NCBI RefSeq assembly: GCF_007830175.1 | Contig: NZ_VLKH01000008.1 | Location: 62,001-126,000, forward strand | Source: Sedimentibacter saalensis | Lineage (GTDB): Bacteria; Bacillota; Clostridia; Tissierellales; Sedimentibacteraceae | Reading direction: 5' to 3' | Length of the DNA: 64,000 bases | Shown here: in pieces, positions 53,782-62,538 of the stretch | Numbering within the stretch: position 1 is the first letter of the stretch | Layout: each line of letters opens with the position of its first letter | Notes under the pieces: model-generated | Databases searched by the model: none | What the model saw: only the letters and a program-made list of their open reading frames with translations | What the model was told of the DNA's origin: nothing | Translations under genes and position numbers: made by a program

Positions 53782-54585
53782 TTATTCCTTTCTGTATATT
53801 GCAGGACTTATGTACATGAATTTTGATTGGTTTCTCTGTATTGTTTCTGCATGTCCAATCATTAAGTACCCCTGCGGTTTTACAGCTTCATAAAACTTGT
53901 TAACAATATTCATCTTTGTTTCTGCATTGAAATAAATCATTACATTTCTGCAAAAAATCACATCGTACTTGTTCTTTTCACGGATGGTGTCCATGAGGTT
54001 GAATACTTTGAATGTTATATTCCTTTTTATTTCCGGAACCACCTGGTATCTTCCGTCAGGAGTTTTTTCAAAATATTTCTTCTTGTAGGATTCAGGCAGC
54101 TTAGATAGGCTTTCCTCAGCATAAATTCCTTCCCTGGCTTTTGAAAGAACATTTTCTGATATGTCTGAAGCAAGAATTTGTATTTTCCATGAAGAATTGA
54201 ATTTAAAATAATCATCCATTACCATTGCCAGTGTATATGGCTCTTCTCCAGAAGAACACCCTGCACTCCAGATGTTCAGCACTTTCATCTTGTTGTTTTT
54301 TTCTTCATATGGAAGAAACACTTCCTTCAAGAATTTGAAGTGGTTTTCTTCCCTGTAGAAATATGTGTAGTTTGTCGTAAGCTTGTTGATGAGAAGTGTT
54401 ATTTCTTCCTTGTCATTTTTCTTTATGCTTTCAAGGTACTGGCTGAAACTGTTCATGCCTTTTCGTTCTACTAAATTGGACAGCCTTCCTTCAATCAATA
54501 TTCTTTTTTTTGAAAGGTCTATGCCGTAATTGCCATGCATTATTTTTACAAATTCCAAAAATTCGTTATCTGTTAATTTTACCAT
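53782..54585 (-). CDS. cheR: Chemotaxis protein methyltransferase CheR
   Basis: This 267-residue enzyme methylates chemoreceptor glutamates with S-adenosylmethionine. The N-terminal helical domain (residues 1-75) is followed by the methyltransferase core with WSAGCSSGEEPYTLAMV (SAM motif), LASDISENVLSKAR and FCRNVMIYFN. It lies between cheA and cheB with gaps of two bases, so the three are tightly coupled. Confidence 0.96.
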   Translation of the reverse strand: MVKLTDNEFLEFVKIMHGNYGIDLSKKRILIEGRLSNLVERKGMNSFSQYLESIKKNDKEEITLLINKLTTNYTYFYREENHFKFLKEVFLPYEEKNNKMKVLNIWSAGCSSGEEPYTLAMVMDDYFKFNSSWKIQILASDISENVLSKAREGIYAEESLSKLPESYKKKYFEKTPDGRYQVVPEIKRNITFKVFNLMDTIREKNKYDVIFCRNVMIYFNAETKMNIVNKFYEAVKPQGYLMIGHAETIQRNQSKFMYISPAIYRKE

Positions 54586-54587
54586 AC

Positions 54588-56615
54588 TTACATACTTTCT
54601 ATTAGATTTCCTATGTCTAGGATTAAGTTGATGCTGCCGTCTCCGAGTATGGAACAGCCGGAAATTCCAGATTCTTTAAGGCTGTACTTTGCAAGTATGG
54701 GAGGCAGTGGTTTTACTACAACCTGCTGTTCCCCAACAATTTTATCCACAAACAAGCACAGGCTTCCGTCACCTGATTCCACAAGTATCAGTATTCCGTC
54801 ATCAATATTGGTGATTTCAGTTTTTATGTTGAAGTACTCATTAAGTCTTACAACAGGATAGCACTTGTCTCTTATGAGGATCATTTCACCGCCGTCAGTG
54901 TTGTGTATTATTTCTTCTTCAGTTGTCTTGAAAGACTGCTGTATATTTTTAATAGGAATTATGAATTCTGAATCTCCAACTACAATCTGCATACCTGACA
55001 CTATAGTCAATGTCAAAGGTATTTTAAATGTAACGACGGTTCCTATGCCTTCCTTGCTGTCTAAGACTACAGTTCCTCCGACTTTTTCAACATTTGACTT
55101 AACCACATCCATTCCAACGCCTCTTCCGGAATATTCTGTTACAGTTTCATTGGTTGAAAAACCAGGAAGCATGAGGAATTGGAATATTTCTTTAGGTGTG
55201 TAATCACCTTCTGATTTTGTGAGAAGATCCTTTGATTTTGCTTTTTCTAGTATTCTTTTCAGTTCAAATCCTCTTCCGTCATCTTCTACAGTTATGTGAA
55301 TTTCACCGCCTGTGTTGGATGCTGAAAGCCTAATAGTACCTTTTTTGTTTTTACCTTTGTTTATTCTGTCATCCTCATATTCTATTCCATGGTCCATGGC
55401 ATTTCTCACAAGATGCATGATGGGGTCAGAAATTCCGTCAACTATTGTTTTGTCTATTTCAGTTTCTTCCCCTGACAAAATAAGTTCAACTTCCTTGTTC
55501 AATTCCTTTCCCATGTCTCTTACAATACGCTTCATTTTCTGGAATATTCCGGATACCGGCACCATTCTCAAAGACATTACAATGTCTTGAAGCTCATCTG
55601 TAAGTTTTCTCATCTGTCTTGTGGATTTTGTAAAGCTGTCAAGGTTGAGCTTCTTTATTTCATTGTCGGCTGCAACCATTGATTCTGCAATTACAAGCTC
55701 TCCCACTATGTTAACAAGCTTGTCAAGCTTTGAAAGATTCACTGTGATTAAATTTTGCTTGCTGTGCTTTGCTGAAGATTCCACCTTTTCTGTTTTTTCC
55801 GTCTTTGCATTCTGTACAGGCTTTACTTCATTGTTTTTAGCATCTGTATGTGATGAATCTTTTTTTGTTTCTTCATTTTGAATATTTTCATTGTATTCCA
55901 GCACTGTATAATTTTTTACATTGAGCGCTTCTCTTATGACACCCACAGCAGGTTCAACAGATTCCTTGTCAAACAAGTAGACGAAAAATCCTTCTTTAAC
56001 AATTTCATGAGATGTTTCACTTATTGTTTCAACGTTCTGAGGCTTGTAGGAAAAATCAATGCCTGTTTCTTTCAATTGGTTGACAATCATGAAAGCCCTT
56101 AAATTTTCCATTCCTATGTCGTCATCAAATATAACCTTTATTGCATATTTTTCTTTTATATGCTTGTTAGTAACGTCCTCCGTCAGAACTGCTTCTTCTG
56201 CTGCAGAGCCATTGTTTGATATCACCTGCAGAAAATCAAATATTTCTTTTTCAAAATGTTCCAGATTTTCTTCAAGTTCTTCACCCTTTTCTATTTTGGA
56301 TATTTCTCCCTTTATAAAATCTGTAAATTTAAATACGAGATTTACAAGTTCCTCATTGTATTTTTTGTCTGCGCCGTTTTCTCTTATGTAAAAAAATAAA
56401 TCTTCAATTTTATGTGATATTGTCATGATGCTATTAAACTGCATCATTGCGGATGAGCCTTTTATAGTGTGCATTATTCTAAATATTTCATCTACGCATT
56501 CTTTGTCAAATGCCTGCTCGCTTTCTGCTCTCAGAAGTATATCGTCCAACTGTTCAAGCAGCTGTCTTGCTTCAAAAAGATACATGTCAAGCACAGAATC
56601 AAAACTATTATCCAT
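54588..56615 (-). CDS. cheA: Chemotaxis histidine kinase CheA
   Basis: This 675-residue kinase has an HPt domain (phospho-His49 in FRIMHTIKGSSAMM), a middle response-regulator-binding P2 region, a P3 dimer helix, an ATPase with HLVRNAMDHGIE, DDGRGF and GRGVGMDVV, and a C-terminal CheW-like domain from about 545. It phosphorylates CheB and the motor regulator on receptor signals. It is first of a six-gene operon (cheA-cheR-cheB-fliD-fliS-fliT-like) behind a SigD-type promoter. Confidence 0.97.
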   Translation of the reverse strand: MDNSFDSVLDMYLFEARQLLEQLDDILLRAESEQAFDKECVDEIFRIMHTIKGSSAMMQFNSIMTISHKIEDLFFYIRENGADKKYNEELVNLVFKFTDFIKGEISKIEKGEELEENLEHFEKEIFDFLQVISNNGSAAEEAVLTEDVTNKHIKEKYAIKVIFDDDIGMENLRAFMIVNQLKETGIDFSYKPQNVETISETSHEIVKEGFFVYLFDKESVEPAVGVIREALNVKNYTVLEYNENIQNEETKKDSSHTDAKNNEVKPVQNAKTEKTEKVESSAKHSKQNLITVNLSKLDKLVNIVGELVIAESMVAADNEIKKLNLDSFTKSTRQMRKLTDELQDIVMSLRMVPVSGIFQKMKRIVRDMGKELNKEVELILSGEETEIDKTIVDGISDPIMHLVRNAMDHGIEYEDDRINKGKNKKGTIRLSASNTGGEIHITVEDDGRGFELKRILEKAKSKDLLTKSEGDYTPKEIFQFLMLPGFSTNETVTEYSGRGVGMDVVKSNVEKVGGTVVLDSKEGIGTVVTFKIPLTLTIVSGMQIVVGDSEFIIPIKNIQQSFKTTEEEIIHNTDGGEMILIRDKCYPVVRLNEYFNIKTEITNIDDGILILVESGDGSLCLFVDKIVGEQQVVVKPLPPILAKYSLKESGISGCSILGDGSINLILDIGNLIESM

Positions 56616-56653
56616 TTTAGGTCTCCTTAATATTCCTATCTATCTTGCTTTTT

Positions 56654-56680
56654 ATATCGGCAAAATTTGAAATTTATTAA
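56654..56680 (-). promoter_or_regulatory. SigD-type promoter of the cheA operon
   Basis: TTAA (56680-56677), 15 bases, perfect GCCGATAT (56661-56654) on the minus strand, about 40 bases before the ATG. Confidence 0.68.
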
Positions 56681-56809
56681 GCATAATAGAGAATTTTTTT
56701 AAAATTTATATATAAGCGGCTTATTAAAATATTAAATATGACGATATAATAATTAGCAAAACTGCTTATTCTTTGTTATAATATTATATAATTAATTTCA
56801 GGAGATTCT

Positions 56810-58246
56810 ATGTTAGACAACAATATAAACATAAAAACCCATAATCCCGTAGACAACAATAATGCCAGCAAGCCAACCCATAAGCCGGTACAGGTTGCAC
56901 CACTTGATGTTGCTGACCCGGCAAGGGTCACCAGGACACCAAAACAGGATTTCGGCAGTCAATCCGGTCAAAACCAACTAAACTACAATCCGGATTCTGT
57001 ATTTGAAAAATTCATTAAATCACTTGGAAATTCTCCTGTATTATCTGAAGGAGCTAAAAAACTGCTCTTGAACAAGCAGTTTATCAATTCTAACATTAAA
57101 AGCGATTCTGTTTTAAAGTCTTTATTTGAAACATTTTTAAAAAGCATTGAGATGGACGAAACTGAAATTTTAAATTTTCTCAAGTTTCAGCATGGATCAT
57201 ATACAAAGTTTCAAGGCGACTTTTTCAATTCATTGAGAAGTTTATTAAAAAGCAACCCTGACAACAATGATTTTAAAATTGTACTCAGAAACTTCTTAAA
57301 AAGCTATGATTGTTTTGTTTCAGTTGATGAAACAAACAAATCCATCAATGCAGCCCTTAAAAACATAGAAAGAAATCTGCCTGATATGCTTAAAAGTTCC
57401 TTCCGTGAGCTTACAGACAAGCTGTTGAATAATTACTCGTCAAATGGCACGGACATAAATTTAAACCTATTAAAAAATGAAATACTGCCATTTGTGGGAA
57501 GATACATTTCAAAAATGAATGATTTCGGTCCAGTAAGAGATTACGTTTCTGTCCTTATTCACAACATGGTCAGACTGGAAAATGCATCAAGAGATAATTT
57601 TTCTGAGAATCTGGATAATTTGTTTGAATTTGTGAGATATAACTTCAGCTTAGATGAAGAGGATATGCAAAAGCTAAAAATGTCACTTATAGATACATAT
57701 GAAACAGCTTCAAGCAAAAAAAATGATTCCGTTGATTCGTTTTTAAAACTCATTGATTCAGGCATTAAAGAAAGCAAAAATCTTGTAAACAAGGGGACCA
57801 TGGAAGATATGGCAGAATCCCTGCTTTTCAGTCAGGATGTCCACATCCCTCTGACACACATGTTCTTGCCGCTGAATTTCAACAACATGTTCATGTTTTC
57901 TGAGATATGGATTGGAAAGGAATTTGAAATTTCCGAAAAGGACAAAAAAAGCAAGCAAACTTATGTGCAGACATACAAAGTTTTTATAACATTTGACATA
58001 CAAAATGTAGGTTATTTTGAAACAACACTTGTGCTAAAAGAATCAAGATTGTCACTTGACATTTATGTTCCAAATTGTCTGACAGGCTCTATTGAAACAA
58101 TCAAAAATGACCTTAACAATATTCTCAGTAAAGATAATTTATCAGCTTCATCTTTAAATGTTAATGAAAGTATAAGAAAAAGAAGATTCAATGAAGTCTT
58201 CAGCAATTTGTCAGAAAGGAAAAGCGGTGTAGATGTCACAATATAA
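56810..58246 (+). CDS. FliK/YlqG-like flagellar-associated protein
   Basis: This 478-residue protein has a disordered, Pro/Asn/Gln-rich N-terminus (residues 1-60), a long helical middle and a C-terminal domain (from about 340) with beta-rich YKVFITFDIQNVGYFETTLVL, reminiscent of the FliK C-terminal domain that sets hook length. The next gene is an FlhB-C-like protein overlapping it by 14 bases, an arrangement also known as ylqG-ylqH in Bacillus. The FliK relationship is inferred from context and pattern only. ATG start with AGGAGATTCT upstream; divergent from cheA. Confidence 0.72.
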   Translation: MLDNNINIKTHNPVDNNNASKPTHKPVQVAPLDVADPARVTRTPKQDFGSQSGQNQLNYNPDSVFEKFIKSLGNSPVLSEGAKKLLLNKQFINSNIKSDSVLKSLFETFLKSIEMDETEILNFLKFQHGSYTKFQGDFFNSLRSLLKSNPDNNDFKIVLRNFLKSYDCFVSVDETNKSINAALKNIERNLPDMLKSSFRELTDKLLNNYSSNGTDINLNLLKNEILPFVGRYISKMNDFGPVRDYVSVLIHNMVRLENASRDNFSENLDNLFEFVRYNFSLDEEDMQKLKMSLIDTYETASSKKNDSVDSFLKLIDSGIKESKNLVNKGTMEDMAESLLFSQDVHIPLTHMFLPLNFNNMFMFSEIWIGKEFEISEKDKKSKQTYVQTYKVFITFDIQNVGYFETTLVLKESRLSLDIYVPNCLTGSIETIKNDLNNILSKDNLSASSLNVNESIRKRRFNEVFSNLSERKSGVDVTI

Positions 58247-58520
58247 AAACAATTCAAACTCAAAAAGAGCAGCAGCATTAAGGTATGACGCAGGGAAAAA
58301 CAAAGCACCTGTTGTAATTGCATCAGGTTCAGGCTACATTGCAGACAAAGTTGTTGAAATAGCTGAAGAAAGCGGAATACCAGTATACAAGGATGATTCA
58401 CTTTCTGTGATACTTTCGCAGCTTGATGTAGGGTCAGAAATTCCTGAAGAGCTTTTCAGTGCAGTGGTTGATATATATGTTTACTTTTTAAATTTCAAAC
58501 TTCCTAAAAACGAATCTTAA
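58233..58520 (+). CDS. Stand-alone FlhB C-terminal-domain homologue
   Basis: This 95-residue protein matches the cytoplasmic tail of FlhB/EscU export-switch proteins (AAALRYDAGKNKAPVVIASG, ESGIPVYKDDSL, EIPEELFSAVVDIYVYF). The autocleavage Asn-Pro-Thr-His motif of full FlhB is absent; the matching place reads KAPVVIA. Such FlhX/YlqH proteins can partly substitute for the FlhB tail. Its start overlaps the upstream gene by 14 bases, implying coupled translation. Confidence 0.88.
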   Translation: MSQYKNNSNSKRAAALRYDAGKNKAPVVIASGSGYIADKVVEIAEESGIPVYKDDSLSVILSQLDVGSEIPEELFSAVVDIYVYFLNFKLPKNES

Positions 58521-58562
58521 AAAATTATGACATAATGATACTAATACAAAGGGAGGAGTTAT

Positions 58563-59195
58563 ATGGACAACTCAGGACTTTTAGTTAAAGTTTACAATTT
58601 AAATAAAGATTTGAAAGGTATCGGTACGTTGTTAAGCATTAACAACGATACAATAAAAATCAAGGGAAGTGATCTTCCTGAAATCAAATCCGGAACAAAG
58701 GTCTATATTGAAATATACAATGAACTTACAGGAATTACACCTTATATTTGTGAAATAGGCATTGCCTCAAGAAATCAGCTTAATGCACACATCAATATCA
58801 GGGAAAATATTATTGAGCGAAGAAATTCATTGAAAGTTAGAACAGATTTGTCTTTCTATATTGAAAACCTCATTAGAAATGGCGAAGATATTACAAAAGA
58901 TGTACCCAGCATGAAAATAAACGTGCTCAATTTAAGCGTCGGAGGAATGTTAATTTCATCTAATTATGTTTTATTATTAAATGATGAAATAAAATTTTAC
59001 TTTCAATATGCAAAGTATCAGCTCATTTTAATCAAAGCAAAAGTAATCAGAATCGACAAAAAACAAGATCCAGATAATGAAAATATTGAAAGCGTCAATT
59101 ACGGATGTTCATTTGAAAAAATGGCCGGATACAACGAATCGGTTATCATGCAGTATTTGTATGACAGGCAGCTTCAACTTTACAGGAACAGGTAG
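58563..59195 (+). CDS. PilZ-domain c-di-GMP-binding protein
   Basis: This is a 210-residue protein with an N-terminal YcgR-like beta domain (residues 1-95) and a C-terminal PilZ domain. The c-di-GMP motifs are present: RRNSLKVR near residue 96 (Arg-x-x-x-Arg type) and NLSVGGM near 130 (Asn-x-Ser-x-x-Gly). YcgR/MotI-type proteins brake the flagellar motor at high c-di-GMP. Its place among motility genes and the EAL phosphodiesterase in the window fit that role. ATG start with GGGAGGAGTTAT upstream. Confidence 0.88.
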   Translation: MDNSGLLVKVYNLNKDLKGIGTLLSINNDTIKIKGSDLPEIKSGTKVYIEIYNELTGITPYICEIGIASRNQLNAHINIRENIIERRNSLKVRTDLSFYIENLIRNGEDITKDVPSMKINVLNLSVGGMLISSNYVLLLNDEIKFYFQYAKYQLILIKAKVIRIDKKQDPDNENIESVNYGCSFEKMAGYNESVIMQYLYDRQLQLYRNR

Positions 59196-59200
59196 GTAAA

Positions 59201-60991
59201 ATGAAAAAAATAATTTTATTAATAACCATGACATTGCTGTTTTCCATAAGCCTATGCAGAGTTTACGGAGCAGAAAGCAATTATTTGAGGGCTAAATTTA
59301 CTGAAAGCACAGTTTCGGGCACCAATTTCAAGGAAATAACAATAACGCCCTACCGCTACCAAAACGGTAGAAAATTAGAAGACGATGAAGAAACATCTTA
59401 TTACATATACCTTCCTTCCGGTTATCAGGTAATCGGAAAAAGTGCAACCTTTGTGGCAGACAGAGAAGGAGAATATCCATTCACAGTTTATTACTCCAAT
59501 TATAAAAAAACATTTGTGTACAAGGTGGATGACATAGACGAAGATGAAGATACAGATGATGATGACACTGACATTAGCTTTGAATATGAACTGGAGTATG
59601 ATTATGAGAAAAAACAGATCCTTTTTCATATGGAAATAGACAAGCTAAGGAAAGTCATAACTACTAAGAGCACTTCTGTTACAAATGAAGTAAACTATTA
59701 CGTAGATAATTTGACCAACAACGCGCCTAGTGAGTTCAGCATTACAATAGATGATATGAACTATGACTATAAAATTATCAAACAAGGAGAGTTTTATCTC
59801 TTGATTGAGCTTTGGCCTTTGAATTACGACAACTACAGCACGCTTGTGGAATACAAGGGTTATAATTTCACAAATAACTTTAACTACACAGTATTTCCGT
59901 CAAAAGACATATATGAAGACAACGGCAATTATGAAGCATTAGTTAAATCCACAGAAGGTTCATCGCAAAATTTGTTCATATTTAACATTGATGATATTGA
60001 TTACAGAAGGCCCGAGCTTGAAACAGAACTGCAGGACGACGGAATGTTTTACCTTGAAATGAAGGACGACTTTGGACTTGACTACATGATTACCTTTGAC
60101 GGAAAGTATGTTCCCATAGGCAAATCCACAGCAGTTAAAGACTTTAAATACACCCATGCTACAGCCATAGCCTATGACGGCGAATATATTTTCACTGTGG
60201 TTGACAAAAATGGAAACAGAAACGTTAAAACAGTAAAAGTTGATCATAAAAAAACTGCAAAAAAACACAAACTTAACCTGGATGTGCACGAAGAGGACTA
60301 TTCAAAAGAATTATTTGAGAACAAAGGTCTCCCATATGATGACTCTAAAGATGAAGAGACTTATTTTGAATCAATGATTCCTTCTTATATGAGCGGCAGC
60401 AATTTCCTGTTCAAGCCAAATTCACCTATCACAAGAGCTGAAATGGTCACAGTCTTCTGCAGGCTCAATGATTTGCCCTATGACAGAAACGCATATTTGA
60501 AGGCAAAATTTACAGATATTGAAACACACTGGGCAAGGGATTACATTTCCATGGGAAGCGCAAAAAAATTTGTTTCAGGATACAAGGACAAGACTTTCAA
60601 ACCGGACGGATATGTTACAAGAGCAGAGTTCTGCCAAATGCTTACAAAAATCAGCGCATACAAAGCAAGACTAACCGCAATCCCGGCTTCAAGCAACTAC
60701 AACTTCGATGACACTGCAGGTCACTGGGCAGAAAGCGAAATAATAAAAATAACAAGCAGGGATTTAGTAACAAGCTCAGGCAGCTTATTTTATCCGGACA
60801 AGCCAATTTCAAGGGCTGAGGTAGTACATGCCATAAACATGCTCTATGGATACAACCCTTCAAAACTGGAATTGAACTTCATTAATTCAATGTATAAAAA
60901 GTATTACCGTTTTACAGATATTGAAGGTCACAAATATTACAACGACATAATTATTTCTGCAGTAGGAATGTACAGGGAAATAATCCAATAA
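59201..60991 (+). CDS. Secreted SLH-domain protein with acidic tract
   Basis: This 596-residue protein has a signal peptide (residues about 1-24, ending CRVYGAES), an N-terminal beta-rich region with an acidic stretch (EDEDTDDDDTD, about residues 106-120), Ig-like segments, then three S-layer homology repeats from about 395: PNSPITRAEMVTVFCRL, FKPDGYVTRAEFCQML and YPDKPISRAEVVHAI. The SLH repeats would anchor it to the wall polymer. The acidic tract may bind calcium. Its role between a PilZ protein and a ComFB-like protein is unclear. Five bases separate it from the PilZ gene. Confidence 0.88.
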   Translation: MKKIILLITMTLLFSISLCRVYGAESNYLRAKFTESTVSGTNFKEITITPYRYQNGRKLEDDEETSYYIYLPSGYQVIGKSATFVADREGEYPFTVYYSNYKKTFVYKVDDIDEDEDTDDDDTDISFEYELEYDYEKKQILFHMEIDKLRKVITTKSTSVTNEVNYYVDNLTNNAPSEFSITIDDMNYDYKIIKQGEFYLLIELWPLNYDNYSTLVEYKGYNFTNNFNYTVFPSKDIYEDNGNYEALVKSTEGSSQNLFIFNIDDIDYRRPELETELQDDGMFYLEMKDDFGLDYMITFDGKYVPIGKSTAVKDFKYTHATAIAYDGEYIFTVVDKNGNRNVKTVKVDHKKTAKKHKLNLDVHEEDYSKELFENKGLPYDDSKDEETYFESMIPSYMSGSNFLFKPNSPITRAEMVTVFCRLNDLPYDRNAYLKAKFTDIETHWARDYISMGSAKKFVSGYKDKTFKPDGYVTRAEFCQMLTKISAYKARLTAIPASSNYNFDDTAGHWAESEIIKITSRDLVTSSGSLFYPDKPISRAEVVHAINMLYGYNPSKLELNFINSMYKKYYRFTDIEGHKYYNDIIISAVGMYREIIQ

Positions 60992-61004
60992 AGGAGTGAA
61001 CGTA

Positions 61005-61277
61005 ATGGTAGTAAACTACATGGAAGAAATAGTTGAAAATTATCTTAACAACGTTTTAAAAACCGACAAAACATACGCAGATACATGCAAATGCTCAAGC
61101 TGCATGGATGATATGATGGCAAAAGCCTTAAACAATCTGAAACCTTACTACATAACAACCAAAAAAGGGGAAATATTTGCTGAATACTCTTCCTTGGAAA
61201 CGCAGCATCAGGCTGAAGTTATCACAGAAGTTATAAAAGCTATAGAGTTCGTAACAAAAAACAAAAAACATCAATAA
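61005..61277 (+). CDS. ComFB-family protein
   Basis: This is a 90-residue protein of the late-competence ComFB family: an N-terminal YMEEIVENYLNNVL helix and the cysteine pair in CKCSSCMDDMMAKALN. Cyanobacterial ComFB homologues bind c-di-GMP; whether this one does is not known. The start is ATG 61005 with AAGGAG eight bases upstream; an earlier in-frame GTG 60996 overlaps the site. It ends the PilZ-SLH-ComFB run and is followed three bases later by a repeat-type terminator. Confidence 0.88.
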   Translation: MVVNYMEEIVENYLNNVLKTDKTYADTCKCSSCMDDMMAKALNNLKPYYITTKKGEIFAEYSSLETQHQAEVITEVIKAIEFVTKNKKHQ

Positions 61278-61279
61278 AA

Positions 61280-61430
61280 AAACTCCGGAAACGGAGTTTC
61301 AGACCATTGACAAACTCCATTCTCCAAATTGTAGGGGCGGATCTTGTATCCGCCCGCGGGAGGACACGAGGTCCTCCCCTACATATTGAATTAACTTTGT
61401 CATCAACCTGAAACTCCGGAAACGGAGTTT
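61280..61430. repeat. Nested inverted repeat with twin terminator hairpins
   Basis: The same 20-base hairpin AAACTCCGGAAACGGAGTTT occurs at 61280-61299 and 61411-61430. The left copy is preceded by an A-run and the right by a T-run, so each strand terminates at its distal hairpin. Between them is a compact TGTAGGGG-family palindrome (61330-61383) with hairpins GGGCGGAT/ATCCGCCC and GGGAGGA/TCCTCCC. CAG and TGACAAA adjoining the hairpins are also inverted. Confidence 0.88.
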
Positions 61431-61432
61431 TT

Positions 61433-61915
61433 TTAAATTACTTTTATGTTTTTGGCAAATGATTTTATGGTAAGATTTCCTGTATTGCTGTCAAAAATTA
61501 TTGTTCTGCCATAGTTTTCTCCTGTGTCTGTTGCCACAAGTTTTATTTTTAAATTTTGAAGAGTTTCTTTTGTGGCTAAAACATTTCTTTCACCAATGTT
61601 TCCGATGGTTGAGTTGCTTTTTATTTCAAACATCTTGGCTCCTCCTGCAATTTTTGCAACCATTCTGGAGCGCAAGCAGCCCATCATTTCCATTTTCTTT
61701 ACCATTTCAGCTATTCCCGTATCAGCATATTTGAATATATTTGCCTTATCTTCATTTTTGTTGTATGGAAGCATAATGTGAGCCATCCCCGCAATTTTAA
61801 GCACTTTATCTGTTATGCAAATTCCAACACATGATCCAAGGGCATATGATATGAGCCCTTCCGGTGAAGTCACTATCTTCATGTCAGATATTCCGACATT
61901 TACTTCTTGGCTCAT
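61433..61915 (-). CDS. cheD: Chemoreceptor glutamine deamidase CheD
   Basis: This 160-residue enzyme deamidates receptor glutamines and interacts with CheC. The catalytic triad is visible: Cys in YALGSCVGICI (near 29), His in MAHIMLPYNK and the Thr/Asn region in STIGNIGERNV. Its start overlaps cheC by four bases. It ends the DUF342-cheC-cheD operon and converges on the ComFB gene through the nested repeat. Confidence 0.95.
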   Translation of the reverse strand: MSQEVNVGISDMKIVTSPEGLISYALGSCVGICITDKVLKIAGMAHIMLPYNKNEDKANIFKYADTGIAEMVKKMEMMGCLRSRMVAKIAGGAKMFEIKSNSTIGNIGERNVLATKETLQNLKIKLVATDTGENYGRTIIFDSNTGNLTIKSFAKNIKVI

Positions 61916-62517
61916 ATTTCCATTCCAAACTTTCTAAGTAGAATTTCCAGGGATGACATGCTTGGCAATAGAAGCATGTGGCTGTATATGGTTTCTTCCT
62001 GACAAAAGTATTTTTCTCTTATGAAAATTACCCTGTCTGCTGCTTCTGAAAATTCTGCGGTAACCGCATCAAGAAGAGCTCCTGACATGTCTATGTTAAG
62101 ACTTGGAACCGTTATGTCAATTGCCATGTTTGTGAGAGAAGATATTGAATTTACATAGGATGATACCATTATGTTGCCTATTTCCGACAATGCTGACATT
62201 TCCATTTCGGAAATATCCTCGAAACCATGAAGTTCAGTGCCTAAAAGCGAATTCAAAATCATATGCACAAATTCTTTTTTAAGTAAAAACAATATTACTC
62301 CTTCAATTTCACCTTCAAAGCTCACTAAAATTCCAACGACTATATTTTCTGCTCCGCCTATGGAATTTATTACATTCTCATAATCAAGCAAACTTACTTC
62401 GGGAACATTCATGTCAATTCTCTTTGACAACATTTGTGAAAGAGAAGTTGCAGCGTTTCCTGCTCCTATATTTCCTATTTCCTTTAAAATATCTATATGA
62501 ATTTCGTTTAACTCCAT
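61912..62517 (-). CDS. cheC: CheY-P phosphatase CheC
   Basis: This 201-residue protein has two CheC/CheX phosphatase motifs, EIGNIGAGNAATSLSQM at residues 11-27 and EIGNIMVSSYVNSISS near 110. The first has Glu and Asn in the active pattern and so does the second, so both sites may work. It lowers CheY-P and binds CheD. Four bases overlap with cheD. ATG start with GGAGGCAAA upstream. Confidence 0.94.
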   Translation of the reverse strand: MELNEIHIDILKEIGNIGAGNAATSLSQMLSKRIDMNVPEVSLLDYENVINSIGGAENIVVGILVSFEGEIEGVILFLLKKEFVHMILNSLLGTELHGFEDISEMEMSALSEIGNIMVSSYVNSISSLTNMAIDITVPSLNIDMSGALLDAVTAEFSEAADRVIFIREKYFCQEETIYSHMLLLPSMSSLEILLRKFGMEI

Positions 62518-62538
62518 TTTGCCTCCTTGACTCTTTTT

